The notes beneath the pieces are model-generated. The model saw only the letters and a list, made by a program, of their open reading frames with translations. It was not told the origin of the DNA and ran no database searches. A stretch of DNA of 64,000 nucleotides from Adiantum capillus-veneris (Eukaryota; Streptophyta; Polypodiopsida; Polypodiales; Pteridaceae): assembly GCA_014529385.2 (NCBI GenBank), contig CM043947.1, positions 97,622,036 to 97,686,035 on the forward strand, read 5' to 3'. The position numbers were made by a program, and so were the translations under genes. Shown here piece by piece: positions 45,700-57,301 of this stretch (positions are counted from its first letter, which is position 1; each line of letters starts with the position of its first letter).

Positions 45700-47300
45700 A
45701 GTTCCCAATATAGAGCGAATGAGTTTCATTGTGGTACTTAAATACGACCTAGTATGGGTGTCAAAAGTGGGTTTGACATTGATAATATCAAGTGGGTAGA
45801 TAGAAAAGGGTCCTCTGCTCTAATAGAGGTTTGTTATGGTTTAAGCAATCTAAAACATATCGATTGTTGTTAATAAATAGGAGATCATCTATGTACCTCC
45901 ATGAGTACAAAAAAACTTGCAACATGTTATTTTTTTGCATTCTTGACAATTTGCGGATATACTCTCACTCAAACCATGCTAACTATAGATTACACCATAA
46001 TGGAGAACAAGCATAACCCATTGGGATCCCTTATTTCTAATAAAAAAAGGGATTTTCGAGTTTTGGTACACAATTACCTAATAAAAAATGGTTCAAAGTG
46101 ATAAAGAATTCAAAGGACAATGTAATCTCCTTGTGTTTAATTTTGGTGAGAATGATATTTTTGCGAGATTTTTAGAAGCCTTTATAGCCCCTTTCGCTGA
46201 ATATTTCTTTTATATGTTGCAACGTGTTAACCAACCCGTTATTACCATAATGTGGTATTGCCTCATAGCATGATTTAACATCGAATGTGTATGCTACAAA
46301 AATTTTATTTGGAATATTTATCAAAAAATCATTTGGATTATTGATAATCCAATAACTATTACTAATAATTTCTTAGAGGGTTTTTAGTTTAGTATGAAAA
46401 CCTTCAGTGTATTCACCCAAGCCAATGTTTACTGCCTAGAGAATTATTTCCATAAGGTTATTCAATGGAGAGAATATACAGTCATGTGCATTGGTTATCC
46501 ATCTAAATTACTGCTTGTGAGTTTTGTAATTACCCAGAAGATATGGAAAATTGTAGGGACATCTGCACTGATTTCACTCTCAGATTTGTGAGAGCTTTGA
46601 AATTCATTAGATAAAATTCTTTTATTTGCCTCTAGAGGAGCTAATTTTCTACAAAAAAATTTGAGGGTTTGGGATGACTTATCCAAACCACAAATAAAAA
46701 GGTGCTCAATTCAAAAATCAATTTCATTCATTAAATCCGGGTCCTGAAACCAAGGTAGCTGATTACGCCTATGAAAAGGGAAACTGATTTTAGAAGCTTT
46801 ATTAATTTTTTTAGAGATAATATTATGGTACATAACAGAGTCATATATACCAAGAATATTACATATTTTTATCCAACCAACAATTAGCTCTTTTGTAGCT
46901 TTGATAGGGTCTAAGGGAACCATAGAAATATGGTTTATCCCTTTACAAAATAAGTCTTTAAGCATGAAATGTTTGCCAATACTAGTGTCGATCGTAAGAA
47001 CATGTATACCAAAAGGTTCCACATTTTTACAAAACTTAGCAAACCTATTAAGTGTCATACATTTACATTCAAGTGACAAGTTAAAGTGTATTTCTAGCCA
47101 AACTTTATGTTGAAATTCGTTAAAGTTCTAGGTATGCTACACGAATTCAAGACTGATTGAAGTTTCGTGCTTCCACATTTTTTGTTTTTGATGTCCTTCC
47201 ACAGGTTATGTGGCCATGGTTCTTCTACTTCTAGAATTGGCATAGTTGCATGTGAATACATCCCATCTGTGGTATATGCTACCATCCTCGCATCCAAAGG
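45700..47300 (-). pseudogene. Unit A: Penelope-like reverse transcriptase
   Basis: Reading on the minus strand: an N-terminal extension with DTSIGKHFMLKDLFCKGINH (the KG(I/L)N segment seen in Penelope-like RTs), a fingers region disrupted around 46,400-46,690, motif A with FDVKSCYEAIP-like remains near 46,270, GIPMGYACSPLW-like remains near 46,025, and an intact QVFLYSWRYIDDLLFINN at 45,860-45,915. YIDD is at 45,884-45,895. Several frameshifts and stops break the frame. RTs of this type copy RNA into DNA at the target. Family assignment is by motif reading only. Confidence 0.7.
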
Positions 47301-47812
47301 TGTTTCAACTACCGGTTCTTTTTTGTCTTTGTTTTTGATACTTCGATTCTTCGACTCTTGGATTTTTTACAGATCAATACCTCAATCCTTGGAGTAATAC
47401 AAATAGGTGGTTCCATAAGGGCTTGGGCCGCCTGGATGAGATACTTGCACATCTGCAACCTCTGTTTTTCATACCTTGGATGAGGATACGTTAGCCATCT
47501 ATTCTCCTTCGTTTGGTTGGGTTTTAGCCTAGCTTCATAAGATTTCAAGATCTCATCTAATGGCTCAAAGACCTTTTCCACCAAGACCGAGCCTCCCAAA
47601 GGTATTACTGATGGATTTACTACCTCAATCTTTTCTTTATAGTCCCTTTCCACTCTCAAGTATTCTTCTCTTTGCTGCAATTTGGTTTCTAAAGCTGATT
47701 TTTCTTTTATATTTTTGGCTTTCAGATTGTCTCTTTTGCCTTCCAGGATGTTTTTGTCTCAAGGTGGCCCATATGGTCTTTCTCTAATATAATTTCTTTT
47801 GTACTTCTTAGT
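47147..47812 (-). other. Coding-like block present only in unit A
   Basis: Units B and C join directly where unit A has ~660 bp. The minus strand encodes 123 codons (47,309-47,680) with LRVERDYKEKIEVVNPSVIP, EPLDEILKSYEARLKPNQTK, ENRWLTYPHPRYEKQRLQM and AQALMEPPICITPRIE. It continues after a frame change with YTTDGMYSHATMPILEVEE and PWPHNLWKDIKNKKCGS, then runs into the RT extension. The junction in unit C (GAATTCAAGAC/TTCTTGG) corresponds to the two edges with a 2-bp overlap. Either a lineage-specific deletion in B and C or an insertion in A. Domain not recognised. Confidence 0.5.
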
Positions 47813-47819
47813 AAAATAC

Positions 47820-48620
47820 AAAAGGCTCTATAAATCCAAAAATTTATTACACAAAACCAAATGTACGAATCTTCCTTTTGATTTATATGTTCTAGTCATT
47901 TGTTTAAGTGAATTAATTAGCTTCTGTAAGAATAGTCCGAACCTGATCTTCACTTGAGAAGAATTTCAAAGATTTTGTTGTAACACCAATATCTTTAGCA
48001 CCACAATATTGTTGAGGTTTCTTATGCGTAGTAGAAGAATCATTACTCGGTGTATGCAAGATCTTCTTCATGGGTTCTTTGCCTTTCAAAGATCAAAGGA
48101 TATTTTTGATGGTATTGGCTATAGGTGTGTTGGCTACTCTGGGTAGTAGCGGATTACCTGGGGAATACAGAACGAGCCTTTGAGCAGATAATAGACAAGA
48201 AAAACATTCATGAAAGTGATAATAGACAAGAAAAACGTGACATATTTGAGAGGTAAAGTAGCTACCCATGCAATAAATGCATATACTTGTATAGACGCAT
48301 TGCACGATGAACGAGAGTCTAGTTTTTTGCAGTCACATTCGACAATTTTTTAGAAACTTCTTTGGGTCTTTTACCTGATCTGCGAGTGATAAGCCTTTTT
48401 TCCTTGTTACTAGAGATGAGTTAGAGCACTTATTAGACTCAACATGAGCTAAAGAATTTTGTTGAAGTTCAAAGGAGAGATCGGAGGATAAGAGATGTTT
48501 AGCTTATAATGAAGTGGTTTTACATTGCTCTACAACTTCACCTCGAATACTACACAAAAGGGCCAAAGAGCTGATCGAAAAAGGAGCACAGTGGTTTATA
48601 AAAAAGTGTAACATTAAAAG
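47820..48620 (-). pseudogene. Unit A: middle coding region and truncated exon 3 end
   Basis: Fragments match the middle region of unit B and C: FTSQICHVFLVYYHFHE, PLLPRVANTPIANTIKNIL, HTPSNDSSTTHKKPQQYC-like and EFFSSEDQVRTI. Above this lies the end of exon 3 (CETTTLQAKHLLSSDLSF-like, 48,440-48,540). At about 48,600 the sequence jumps into intron 1, so exon 2 is missing. Confidence 0.55.
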
Positions 48621-49349
48621 CAGTTGAATAGTTGCCATACCACGACGAGTATGTCAACGCTATTTGAGTTTTGGGTGAGAAGTGATACCTTTTTTTTATG
48701 TGTGCTAAGCAATTAGTTATAATGCCCATCTCAACGGCATGGTAAAAGATTTTTCTTTTTTATGAGATTCAATGAAATCCTCTTGATAAAGAGATATTTT
48801 AATATGAATCCACATATACCATCCAAAGAATGCTACTATAATAACGACAAGATTCCCATAAAGTTATTGTCAGAAAAAATCCTGTACCATGCGAAAAAAT
48901 CTGAAATTTTTGCGAGTGTTTTGTTTGTTTATCGAGTCTTTTTTCAAAAGAAACCATATATCAACATTATTCCATCACGTACACTGTTTGACCAGGACAT
49001 ATCATTTTACTAACCCATCAAGTACCATTTAGTAGGTTCTTTATATATCCCTAGTTATACCATGTTCTTAGTTTAAAGGCACTGAAATTATGCCAAAGAT
49101 AAGAGGCTATTATGTTACCCACAATAGTTGTATTATGCTCTCAAACCACATTATTTACCTAATCCTTATATTAATGCAATACATCATTACAATTCTACCA
49201 TGTGTTTGTGTTAGAACAAATAGTGAGCATTTTTGTATACCTAGAAAAAAGCCAGTACAACTGATTCGAATGAGGTAAAAATAGCACAAATGTACATAAG
49301 TTTACTTAAGCATTGAATCTAAATAATTCCAGTAGGTATGACAGCCTAC

Positions 49350-49370
49350 CTGATTAGTTGTTGACGCCAT
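49350..49370 (-). CDS. First coding exon of unit A (MASTTNQ)
   Basis: ATGGCGTCAACAACTAATCAG followed by donor GTAGGC; one Thr codon more than unit D. A TATA-like box (49,485-49,493) lies ~115 bp upstream, as in unit D. Downstream exons of this unit are deleted, so a product is unlikely. Confidence 0.45.
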
Positions 49371-50558
49371 ATGTTAATGCAAAGTAGGATGGAGTAGAGC
49401 CTTTCATTGCTAAATCAATAGAGGGACTACGTCTTCCTGAGAGAGAAGGATAACAAGTAGACAAAAAACCTTGCAATTGCTGGTGTATATATGAGTGTGA
49501 GTGAGTGTGTGTACTCTAGCTATTGATTAGGAGTACTCTCGTTTGCCACATATGACATACAGAACGGCGGAGTTCTATCCTATAGCAAAGGTAAGCTTAC
49601 ATGTGTGTGCATGTATGCAGGTAGCAGGGTGTGCGCAAACCCTACATATGCACGCCATTATATACCATAAAACCGGACGCAGTGCGAGCGAGGTAGTGAT
49701 TATACCACAGATGGGTATTAGGTAAGGTAACCAAAAATATCATTATTGTAGTTAGAGCCCAACTATATATAGTAGGGTGAAAGCATGTTAACCTGTCATG
49801 CTTTTCATGTCCCGGACAATGCTAACTAGCACAATTTTGACATATGCTAACTAGTACAATAACTTGAGCTACATCTCCAAGATCTATGACTTATGATATA
49901 TCAATAGAAAGCACTTGAAACAAGGAATCCAAATGTACAACCTCTGACAAATTTTGATATTATTTGTAAAAAATTTACCAGATGCCCAACTTTTCGAAGA
50001 TGTGCTAACTTGAAACTGCTAACTAGCACAAAAAGCGCGACAGGTTAACATGCTTTCACCCAGTAAGCCAATCACCATAGTATCCCACCACCACCGCCAT
50101 CTGCTAGGACAAATATGGGACATTCAAAAAGCAGAAGGTTTTTTTATAAAAAAACATTACAATATTGGGCACACTCAAAGTACATAGAAGGAAAAAAGGG
50201 GGGGTCTTCGATTTAGGGTTAAGCTTGCAATTTTGCCAATAGCATTTCCTTCACCCAAGCCGAGTGAAAATCATGTTCATATGTTGTCCAAGGGAAAACT
50301 GGTCGTCAAAGTACCTCCTGACACAGTTTTCTTTTGCATAAACCATCATGTACAATCATAATCATGAATATAGATCAAGACACGTCTTGGAAATAGTGTC
50401 AGCTTGAATATTTGAGCTTGAGTATTCCGGCACAATATTTATTAACTTTTTTAAATTTTTACATGATTTTATGGTACTTCATGAGTTTAGGTATTTATGG
50501 AGCATGTGTATAATTTGATATTATTCTTGTGATCCATTTACATCATCCCATGCTATGA

Positions 50559-50577
50559 GTGTGTGTGTGTGTGTGTT
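50559..50577. repeat. (GT)n junction between units A and B
   Basis: A (GT)n tract (CA on the minus strand) between the 3' end of unit B (TTATGGTGTATATCCC on its right) and the 5' start of unit A (CATCCCATGCTATGA on its left). Confidence 0.85.
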
Positions 50578-52570
50578 TATGGTGTATATCCCTGCAATAT
50601 AGAACCATATACGAATTACTGATATAGACATCAATATATAAATTTATATCCTTTAAATAGACAATGTTGTTGAACAAGAGTATTCAATAAATGGACCAGG
50701 AAAAAAATTTATTTATTTTATGATACAACCAAGCTTTTGTAAGAGGCTGAACGAGCTCCTAGACCATGAAAGAATAGACCTATACATGCCACCATCCAAG
50801 AAAAATATCAAGTTGAAACTTGGGCTATCCTTGATGGGAAGATAGGTATCCAAGCAGTCTATTCTGCTTGCTATAGCTATCGCATAGCCCTACACTCACT
50901 CACTCTCCCTATATACATTAGGGGTAGACTTTTTGCCTTGCGGTAGGGTAATACCCTCTTTATTATTCTTTTTGTGGATTTATGATGATATAACTGTTTA
51001 CATCCAATGGGGAAATCATGTATAGCAGAGGGACTGAGTTTTCCAGATGTAAGTATTTAAATCGATTTGCCTTGTTCTCAACCTTTTTTATCTCCATTGT
51101 TTTTTCCTATATATAGTCTATCTTGAGCAACCTCCAATCTTTGCATGTCTTGCTGTATCATTTTTAGTTACACTATGTTGGTAAAAAAGCTTTCGATGAA
51201 CAAGACTAATACACTTTGTAGGTCTAGGCTAGGTATGTCCAAAATTAATTATTACTTCAAGTAGTGGGTAAATCCACATGGTTAGATACTCTCCTATTAT
51301 AAGGGTATATGATGTTGCATAGGTTCTTTATAATAGAGAGTGTTGACACGGATGTCCATAAGAAAATTATTGAATTGGGTGACTTGATATTGTTCCCGAA
51401 CATTGGTGTTCATCTATTGGCCGTTATGTGTATGTGAGTATGCTTTATTCCGTGCCTCTAATATGTTATGCTAGTATTCCTATAAAATAGAGACCAATGT
51501 AAGATCCACCTAGGTGGATTACTGTGGATGGTTGTACCTCAAGAACAGTTAGTTGTGTATAACCAACTTAAGAAGGATAGAAAAAAAATACTACACATTA
51601 ATGTTTTATTACGTATACTGAGTATGTTAGTATTAGTCCTCTCTATGTAAAATTATTATTCCTCAAGTCAAAAAAGAATAACTTCGGTTCAAAAACTAGT
51701 TGTTAGTTCTTAGGCACATCAAACAGTCAAAAAACCAGCTTTGGTCGTTTAAACTTTTTCTATTACCAATTGCTAATCAATTGTTAGTAGTCATGAGTAT
51801 CATGGATTTGTTGTATCTACGCATTACGTTGTTGCCTTGGGTGGGTTCGAATGTGTAGGCATAGGTTTTCTTGATACTACAATTTCTCTCCAGTCAGTGG
51901 TTAATCACCGATGTGTGGGATCGTGTTGGGGTTAATTCTTGGAGATGCACAGATAGTGATGTTGGTTGTTGTCGATAGATTGAATGTGCATTTAAAGGAG
52001 TATAAATACTCTCCACGATCTTAGTGTTTCTATGAACAATGTTGAGAGATGGGTGCTTAGTAGTATTGCAGCGGAAAATGGGCTTATAATTGTATGGCTT
52101 GTGTGTGCGTGCGCAACTGTCACAGTAGTTGAGAGTTCCAAGAGTGCAAAAACCTTGCAATGGTTTTGTTCTCAAGTTTTTACGCAATTTTTGAGTGCTA
52201 AATATAGTAAAATCCTAGTAAGGCATCCCATTCGGTGCATTAAGGGTAGTCAAGGAAGGTAGCCCATTTGGTGCATTAAGGGCAGTCAACCTGTCAGGAG
52301 CACACATGCTTGGAACATTCTGTTTTCTGGAGGGTTTCATCCACTCCATTTTTTATTAAGATAGTCATCCATGTGGTGTGTTAAATTTAGTCAAGCATGC
52401 GTTTAGTTTTACTGAGCGCCCATGCATTTCTTTATGTGGAGGATTGCATCCATCCCTTTAAGTTTTTAAGCTAAGTGTATCCTATCCAATGTGAAGTGGT
52501 TACTACTCGCACGTTGTTTGATTAAAACCTCACTCAGTGTATTTATAGATCCCTGACAAGACTAAGATTG
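50578..52570 (-). other. 3' region of unit B, probably untranslated
   Basis: Parallel to 32,376-34,430 and 58,209-60,290. No recognised coding sequence; it keeps the GGTAGCCCATT(T/C)GGTGCATT repeat (near 52,225-52,285). Confidence 0.5.
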
Positions 52571-52575
52571 ATAAT

Positions 52576-54450
52576 TTAACACCTGTTGTTATAGAGATGG
52601 TTGAAACCAAAACAACTCCCGTTTCTTGCGATGGTAGAAGCTTGTGGAAAAGAAATTGAATAGTAATATTTTGATGGGCAACTAAAGTTATTTAGATACT
52701 TTTGTGAGAAGCTAACATGGTACCGGGCCATGGGCTTACATTGGTCATTGTGTGTGTGTGTGTGTGGCCCTCCCCCATCCCAAGGGAGAGGTACACTTGG
52801 TGGGAGATAGGCCACCAAGTCGACCTATCCCCCACCGAAAGCTTAACAAGTATTGATACATCAATTCTAATGTTAGGGAATTGATTACTATTGAGAAAAT
52901 GTGTAGATAATATGTCTAGTGATCCTATTTTGACAAAATCAGTTTTTTTCAAATAGGCTGATGAGTCGTGATAAATCAATAAATGTTAAAGTTTTGTTTG
53001 ATGCATTGTAAATAATTGGAAGAACTTGAGATATGCACATGAATAAAATTTACATGGTCACCTAGTAATACATATTTTTTCCAACATGTGAATGTATCAA
53101 AGTTCCCAATAAAGCGGCGAATGAGTTTGATTGTGGTACTTAAATACGATGCAATATGGGTGTCAAAAGTGGGTTTGACATTGATAATATCAAGTGGGTA
53201 GATAGAAAAAGGATCTCTACTGATAGAGGTTTGTTACGGTTTAAGAAATCTAAGGCATATCAATTCTTAATGAATAGGAGATCGTCTATGTACCTCCATG
53301 AGTACAAAAATGCTTGCAACATGTCATTTTTTTGCATTCGTGACAATTTTCAGATATAGTCTCACTCAAACCATGCTAAGTATAGACTACACGATAATGG
53401 AGAACAAGCATAACGCATTGGGATCCCTTGTTTCTGATAAAAAGGCAATTTCCGAGTTTTGATACAGAGTTATCTAATAAGAAATGGTTCAAAGTGATAA
53501 AGAATTCAAAGGACAATGCAATCTCCTTGTGGTTTTTGGTGAGAATGATATATTTGCGAGATTTTCTAAAACCTTTGTAGCCTATTCCGTTGAATATTTT
53601 TATTATGTGTTGCAACCTGTCAACCATTACCATAATGTGGTATTGCCTCATAGCATGATTTATAATCGATTGTGTATCCTACAAAAACTTTATCTGGAAT
53701 ATTTATAAAAAAATAATATTGATTATTGATAATCCAATAACTATTAGTAATAATTATTTAGAAGGTTTTTAGTTTAGTATGAAAACCTTCATTGTATTTA
53801 CCCAAGCCAATGTTTACTACGGAGAATATACAATCATGTGCATTGGTTATCCATCTAAATTTGTGCTTGTGAATTTTGTAATTACCCATAAGATATGGAA
53901 GAATATGTTTAGAGGGTAATAATAATTCATTCATTGAGGAAAATTGTGTCATGATTTCACTCTCAGATTTGTGAGAGCTTTGAAAATCATCGGATGAACT
54001 TCTTTTATTTTCCGCTAGACGAGCTAATTTTTTACAAATAAATAAGAGGGTTTGGGCTGACTTATCCAAAACCACAAATAAAAAGGTGCTCAAGTAAAAA
54101 GTCAATTTCATTCATTATATCCCGGTCCTTAAACCAAGGTTATTGATTAACTCTATGAAAAGGGAAATTGACTTTAAAAGCTTTATTATTTTTTTGAGAG
54201 ATAATATTATGGTACATAACAGAGTCATCTATACCCAGAATATTACATATTTTTGTCTTTTGTAGCTTTTATAGGGTCTAAGGGAACCATAGGAATATGG
54301 TTTATCCCTTTACAAAACAAGTCTTCAAGCATGAAATGTCTGCCAATACTAGTGTCGGTCGTAAGAACATATATACCAAAAGGCTCCACATTTTTACAAA
54401 ACTTGGCAAACCTATTTAGTGTCATACATTTACATTCCAATCACAAGTTA
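52576..54450 (-). pseudogene. Unit B: Penelope-like reverse transcriptase
   Basis: N-terminal extension at 54,243-54,440 (KFCKNVEPFGIYVLTTDTSI, MLEDLFCKGINHIPMVPLDP). Fingers at 53,758-54,111 (SSMNELLLPSKHILPYLMGN, YKIHKHKFRWITNAHDCIFS). Motif A region around 53,640 (MRQYHIMVMV is the shifted reading of CYEAIPHYG-like). Template-strand motif GI.TGYA near 53,420 is damaged (NKGSQCVMLV frame). YIDD is encoded at 53,281-53,292, followed by LLFINKN-like sequence. The C-terminal block ends at 52,576 with NGSCFGFNHLYNNRC. The KIHK...FRWI spacing and catalytic boxes match Penelope-like RTs; the frame is broken at least four times. Confidence 0.7.
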
Positions 54451-54642
54451 AATGGGATAGAGAATGTATTATAAGGTTTATATGAAACAGTTTTTAAATC
54501 TACAGTGTATTTTTAGCCAAACATTATGTTGAAATTTGTTAAGGGTCTAGGTATGCTACACAAATTCAAGTAAAATACAAAAGGCTCTCTAAAATCAAAA
54601 AATTTATTACAAAAAACCAAATGTACGAATCTTCCTTTTGAT

Positions 54643-55014
54643 TTATGTTCTTGTCATTTGTTTAAGTGAATTATCTTCTGTAAGAATAGTCCGAACCTGA
54701 TCTTCACTTGAGAAGAATTCCAAAGCTTTCGATGTATCACCAATATCTTCAGCACCACAAAATTGTTGAGGTTTCTTCTGCGCAATAGAAGAAGCATTGC
54801 CCGGTGTATGCAAGATATTCCTCATGTCTTCTTTGCCTTTCAAATGTGTAAGGATATTTTTGATGGTATTGGCTATAGGTGTGTTGGCAAGTCTGGGTAG
54901 GAACAGCTTACCTGGGGAATACACGAGGCGATGAGCAGCGTCAAGCATATGTTCATGAAAGTAATAATAGACCAAAATATCATGACCTATTTGAGAGGTA
55001 AAGTTGCTACCCAT
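54643..55014 (-). pseudogene. Unit B: middle coding region
   Basis: A 123-codon frame: GSNFTSQIGHDILVYYYFHE, PRLANTPIANTIKNILTHLK, SSIAQKKPQQFCGAEDIGD and TSKALEFFSSEDQVRTILTE. It is conserved in units A and C with mostly conservative changes, which suggests it was coding in the ancestor. I do not recognise a domain. It lies between exon 3 and the RT extension. Confidence 0.5.
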
Positions 55015-55299
55015 GCAATAAATGCATAAACTTGTGCAAGTCCAGAGCTGAAGTGAAAAAATCTAGATAGATTTTGAAACACATACCATAGTAAGTGGTC
55101 TACCCATAGTATAGACGCGTTGTGCGATGAACTAGGGTCTAGTTTTCTGCAGGCACATTTGACAAAAGGTCTATATGTAATCCAACAATTTTTGAGAAAC
55201 TTCTTTGTGTCTTTTACCCAATCTGTGAGATATAAGCCTTTTGTTCTTGCTCTGCTAGAGATGAGTTAGAGCACTTATTAGAGTCCACACGAGCTAAAG

Positions 55300-56045
55300 A
55301 AATTTGTTGAAGTTCAAAGGAGAGATCAAACGATAAGAGATGTTTTTAGCTTGTAATGTTGTGGTTTCACATTGTTTCCCAAACTCAACTGGAATACTAC
55401 ACACAAGGGCCAAAGAGATGATCCAAAAAGGAGCACAGTGGTTGATAAGCTCAAAACTCCAAATTTGATTATCTAATCAGCTAGAATCCAACTCCACTTG
55501 TCTGGGGGGAACAAGAGGAACAACGCTAGAGAAGATATGTGAAATAGACTTTTCCGGTTTAGATGAAGATGGAGTGCTAGCAAGGGCTTGGAGGGCTTCT
55601 TGCTCTTGTGGATCAAGGAGATCAAAGTCTAAAAGAGGGTTGATCACATTTTCAGCTTGTCTTATTTCTAAAGGCAAGATAGGATGTTATCAATAAAATA
55701 TAATTTGTTTAGAATAGTAGGAAGGGATGAGAAATAAAATTCCAAGTCAAAACTATCTTGAGTATGAATGAAAGGAACATTAATTAGAAAATAATCAAAT
55801 AGAGAGAGAAGGCTAGAAGGGTCTTTCCTAGAAGAATCAAGAAGAGAAATCCAAACCTTAAGAGAGGCAATGTTTGGAGTAGATAAGGAACCACTAGCTA
55901 CAGCCTCCGATTCAAAGTCTAGAAGACTTTTATGAAACTCAGGTGTCGTAAAACATGAGAGAATACATTGTGTGGTTGTAGGTGGAATAGGTATCGTCTG
56001 ATTGTTGGTATAACCCAGTTTGGTTAGGGAGGAGATCCATTCTAC
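55300..56045 (-). pseudogene. Unit B: third exon
   Basis: After acceptor TTCTTAGCAG (56,046-56,055) the frame reads VEWISSLTKLGYTNNQTIP, PTTTQCILSCFTTPEFHKS, LLDFESEAVASGSLST and SLFDYFLINVPFIHTQDSFD. After a frame change it continues (55,477-55,677) with MPLEIRQAENVINPLLDFDL, LDPQEQEALQALASTPSSS and KPEKSISHIFSSVVPLVPP. Further on are PFWIISLALVCSIPVE and ETTTLQAKN. Five copies or part copies exist in the window (units A-E). No known domain recognised; the Ser/Pro-rich part may be a linker. Confidence 0.55.
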
Positions 56046-56301
56046 CTGCTAAGAATAAAAATATATTAGTATTTCGAAAATCACTTGGATTTTAGTATAA
56101 TTTAATTATACAAGATCACTCGACCAAGAGTGATCATGAAAGCAGTATAATGTGTGTGTTTATTATAAAAATACCCTTTGATATACAAATTGCATAATTA
56201 AACATTGTGGGTAGATAGGTACAAGGCAACATCAGCCGCTTGTTATCACTGCCAATCCCATAAAACATCCACCACTCACTCCATTGTTAGTACAATGTTA
56301 T

Positions 56302-56526
56302 CTATTCAGGGTAATGTACAACAATTTTGGCTTTTTGAGCAAGAAAAGGTCTAGTCCTAGAAAAGGTTATTTCATTTGTATCGTGAATAACTACCAAGCA
56401 ATTTGGTTGCTGCTTGTTACGTTCTAAAAATATTTTCTCATTGATAATTGCCATCCTGGCAAGATCAGTACACACATGCATTCTAGCAATATTTTTGTAA
56501 TTGCATTCCATGGCCTTAGCTTGAAC
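56302..56526 (-). CDS. Unit B: second exon, open throughout (74 residues)
   Basis: The only copy in one frame: VQAKAMECNYKNIARMHVCT, DLARMAIINEKIFLERNKQQ, PNCLVVIHDTNEITFSRTRP, FLAQKAKIVVHYPE, then TAG. The proposed acceptor reads TTTGAG here instead of TTTCAG, so splicing may have been lost. The stop after YPE occurs at the same place in units D, E and B. Either it is a true C-terminus or the exon ends earlier at a GTAC donor within AKIV and joins exon 3 in phase. No domain recognised. Confidence 0.5.
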   Translation of the reverse strand, partial: VQAKAMECNYKNIARMHVCTDLARMAIINEKIFLERNKQQPNCLVVIHDTNEITFSRTRPFLAQKAKIVVHYPE

Positions 56527-57283
56527 CTCAAATACATACCTATTTATGAGATATTGGCACCAAATGAAAAGTGTAACATTAAAAAGCAGTTCAATTAAAA
56601 AATTAGTACCAGTTACCATATACACAATGAGTATGTCAACACTATTTGAGTGTTGGGTGAGAAGTGATACCATTTTTTATGTGTGCTAAGCAATAAGTTA
56701 TAATTCCCATCACAACGGCATGGTAAAGTATTTTCCTTTTTTATGAGACTCAAAGAAATCCTCTTGATAAAGAGACATATAATCAGTACGCAAAAAAGTC
56801 TAGAATTCATAAGTCATCTACTGCCATATACATTTTAATATGAATCCACATATACCATCCACATAATGCTACTATAATAACGACGAAATTCGAGGAGAGT
56901 AATTGTCAGAACAAATCTTGTACCGTGCCAAAAAATTAAAAACTTTGCCTGCATTTTGTTTGTTTATTGAGTCTATTTTCAAAAGAAACCATATATCAAC
57001 ATTATTTTATCACGTACACTGTTTGTTTTGACCAGGACATATCATTTTACTAACCCATCAAGTACCATTTAGTAGGTTCTTTATCTACCCTTGATTATAC
57101 CATGTTCGGATTTTAAAGGCACTGAAATTATGCTAAAGATAAGAGGCTATTCTGTTACCCACAATAGTTGTATTATGATCTCAAACCAGTATAATTGATC
57201 CGAATAAGGCAAAAATAGCACAAATGTACATAAGTTTACTTAAGCATTGAATCTGAATAATCCCAGTACATATGACATCCTAC

Positions 57284-57301
57284 CTAATTAGTTGATGCCA
57301 T
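57284..57301 (-). pseudogene. Unit B: first coding exon with stop
   Basis: Same ATG and GTAGG donor as units A and D, but the last codon is TAG in place of CAG. TATA-like CATAAATAC lies at 57,416-57,424. Confidence 0.5.

Larger units (their letters stand above)
32376..50558 (-). mobile_element. Penelope-like unit A, split by a chromovirus
   Basis: The unit runs, on the minus strand, from 50,558 down to 45,582 and then from 35,440 to 32,376, with a gypsy element in between. Order from 5' to 3': promoter and exon 1 (49,350-49,370), a deletion that removes exon 2 and most of exon 3 (junction near 48,600), the middle region (48,305-47,820), a 0.66-kb block seen only in this unit, RT (47,300-45,700), and the thumb and 3' region (35,380-32,376). 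It has the best-preserved junction around the YIDD box. Confidence 0.75.
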
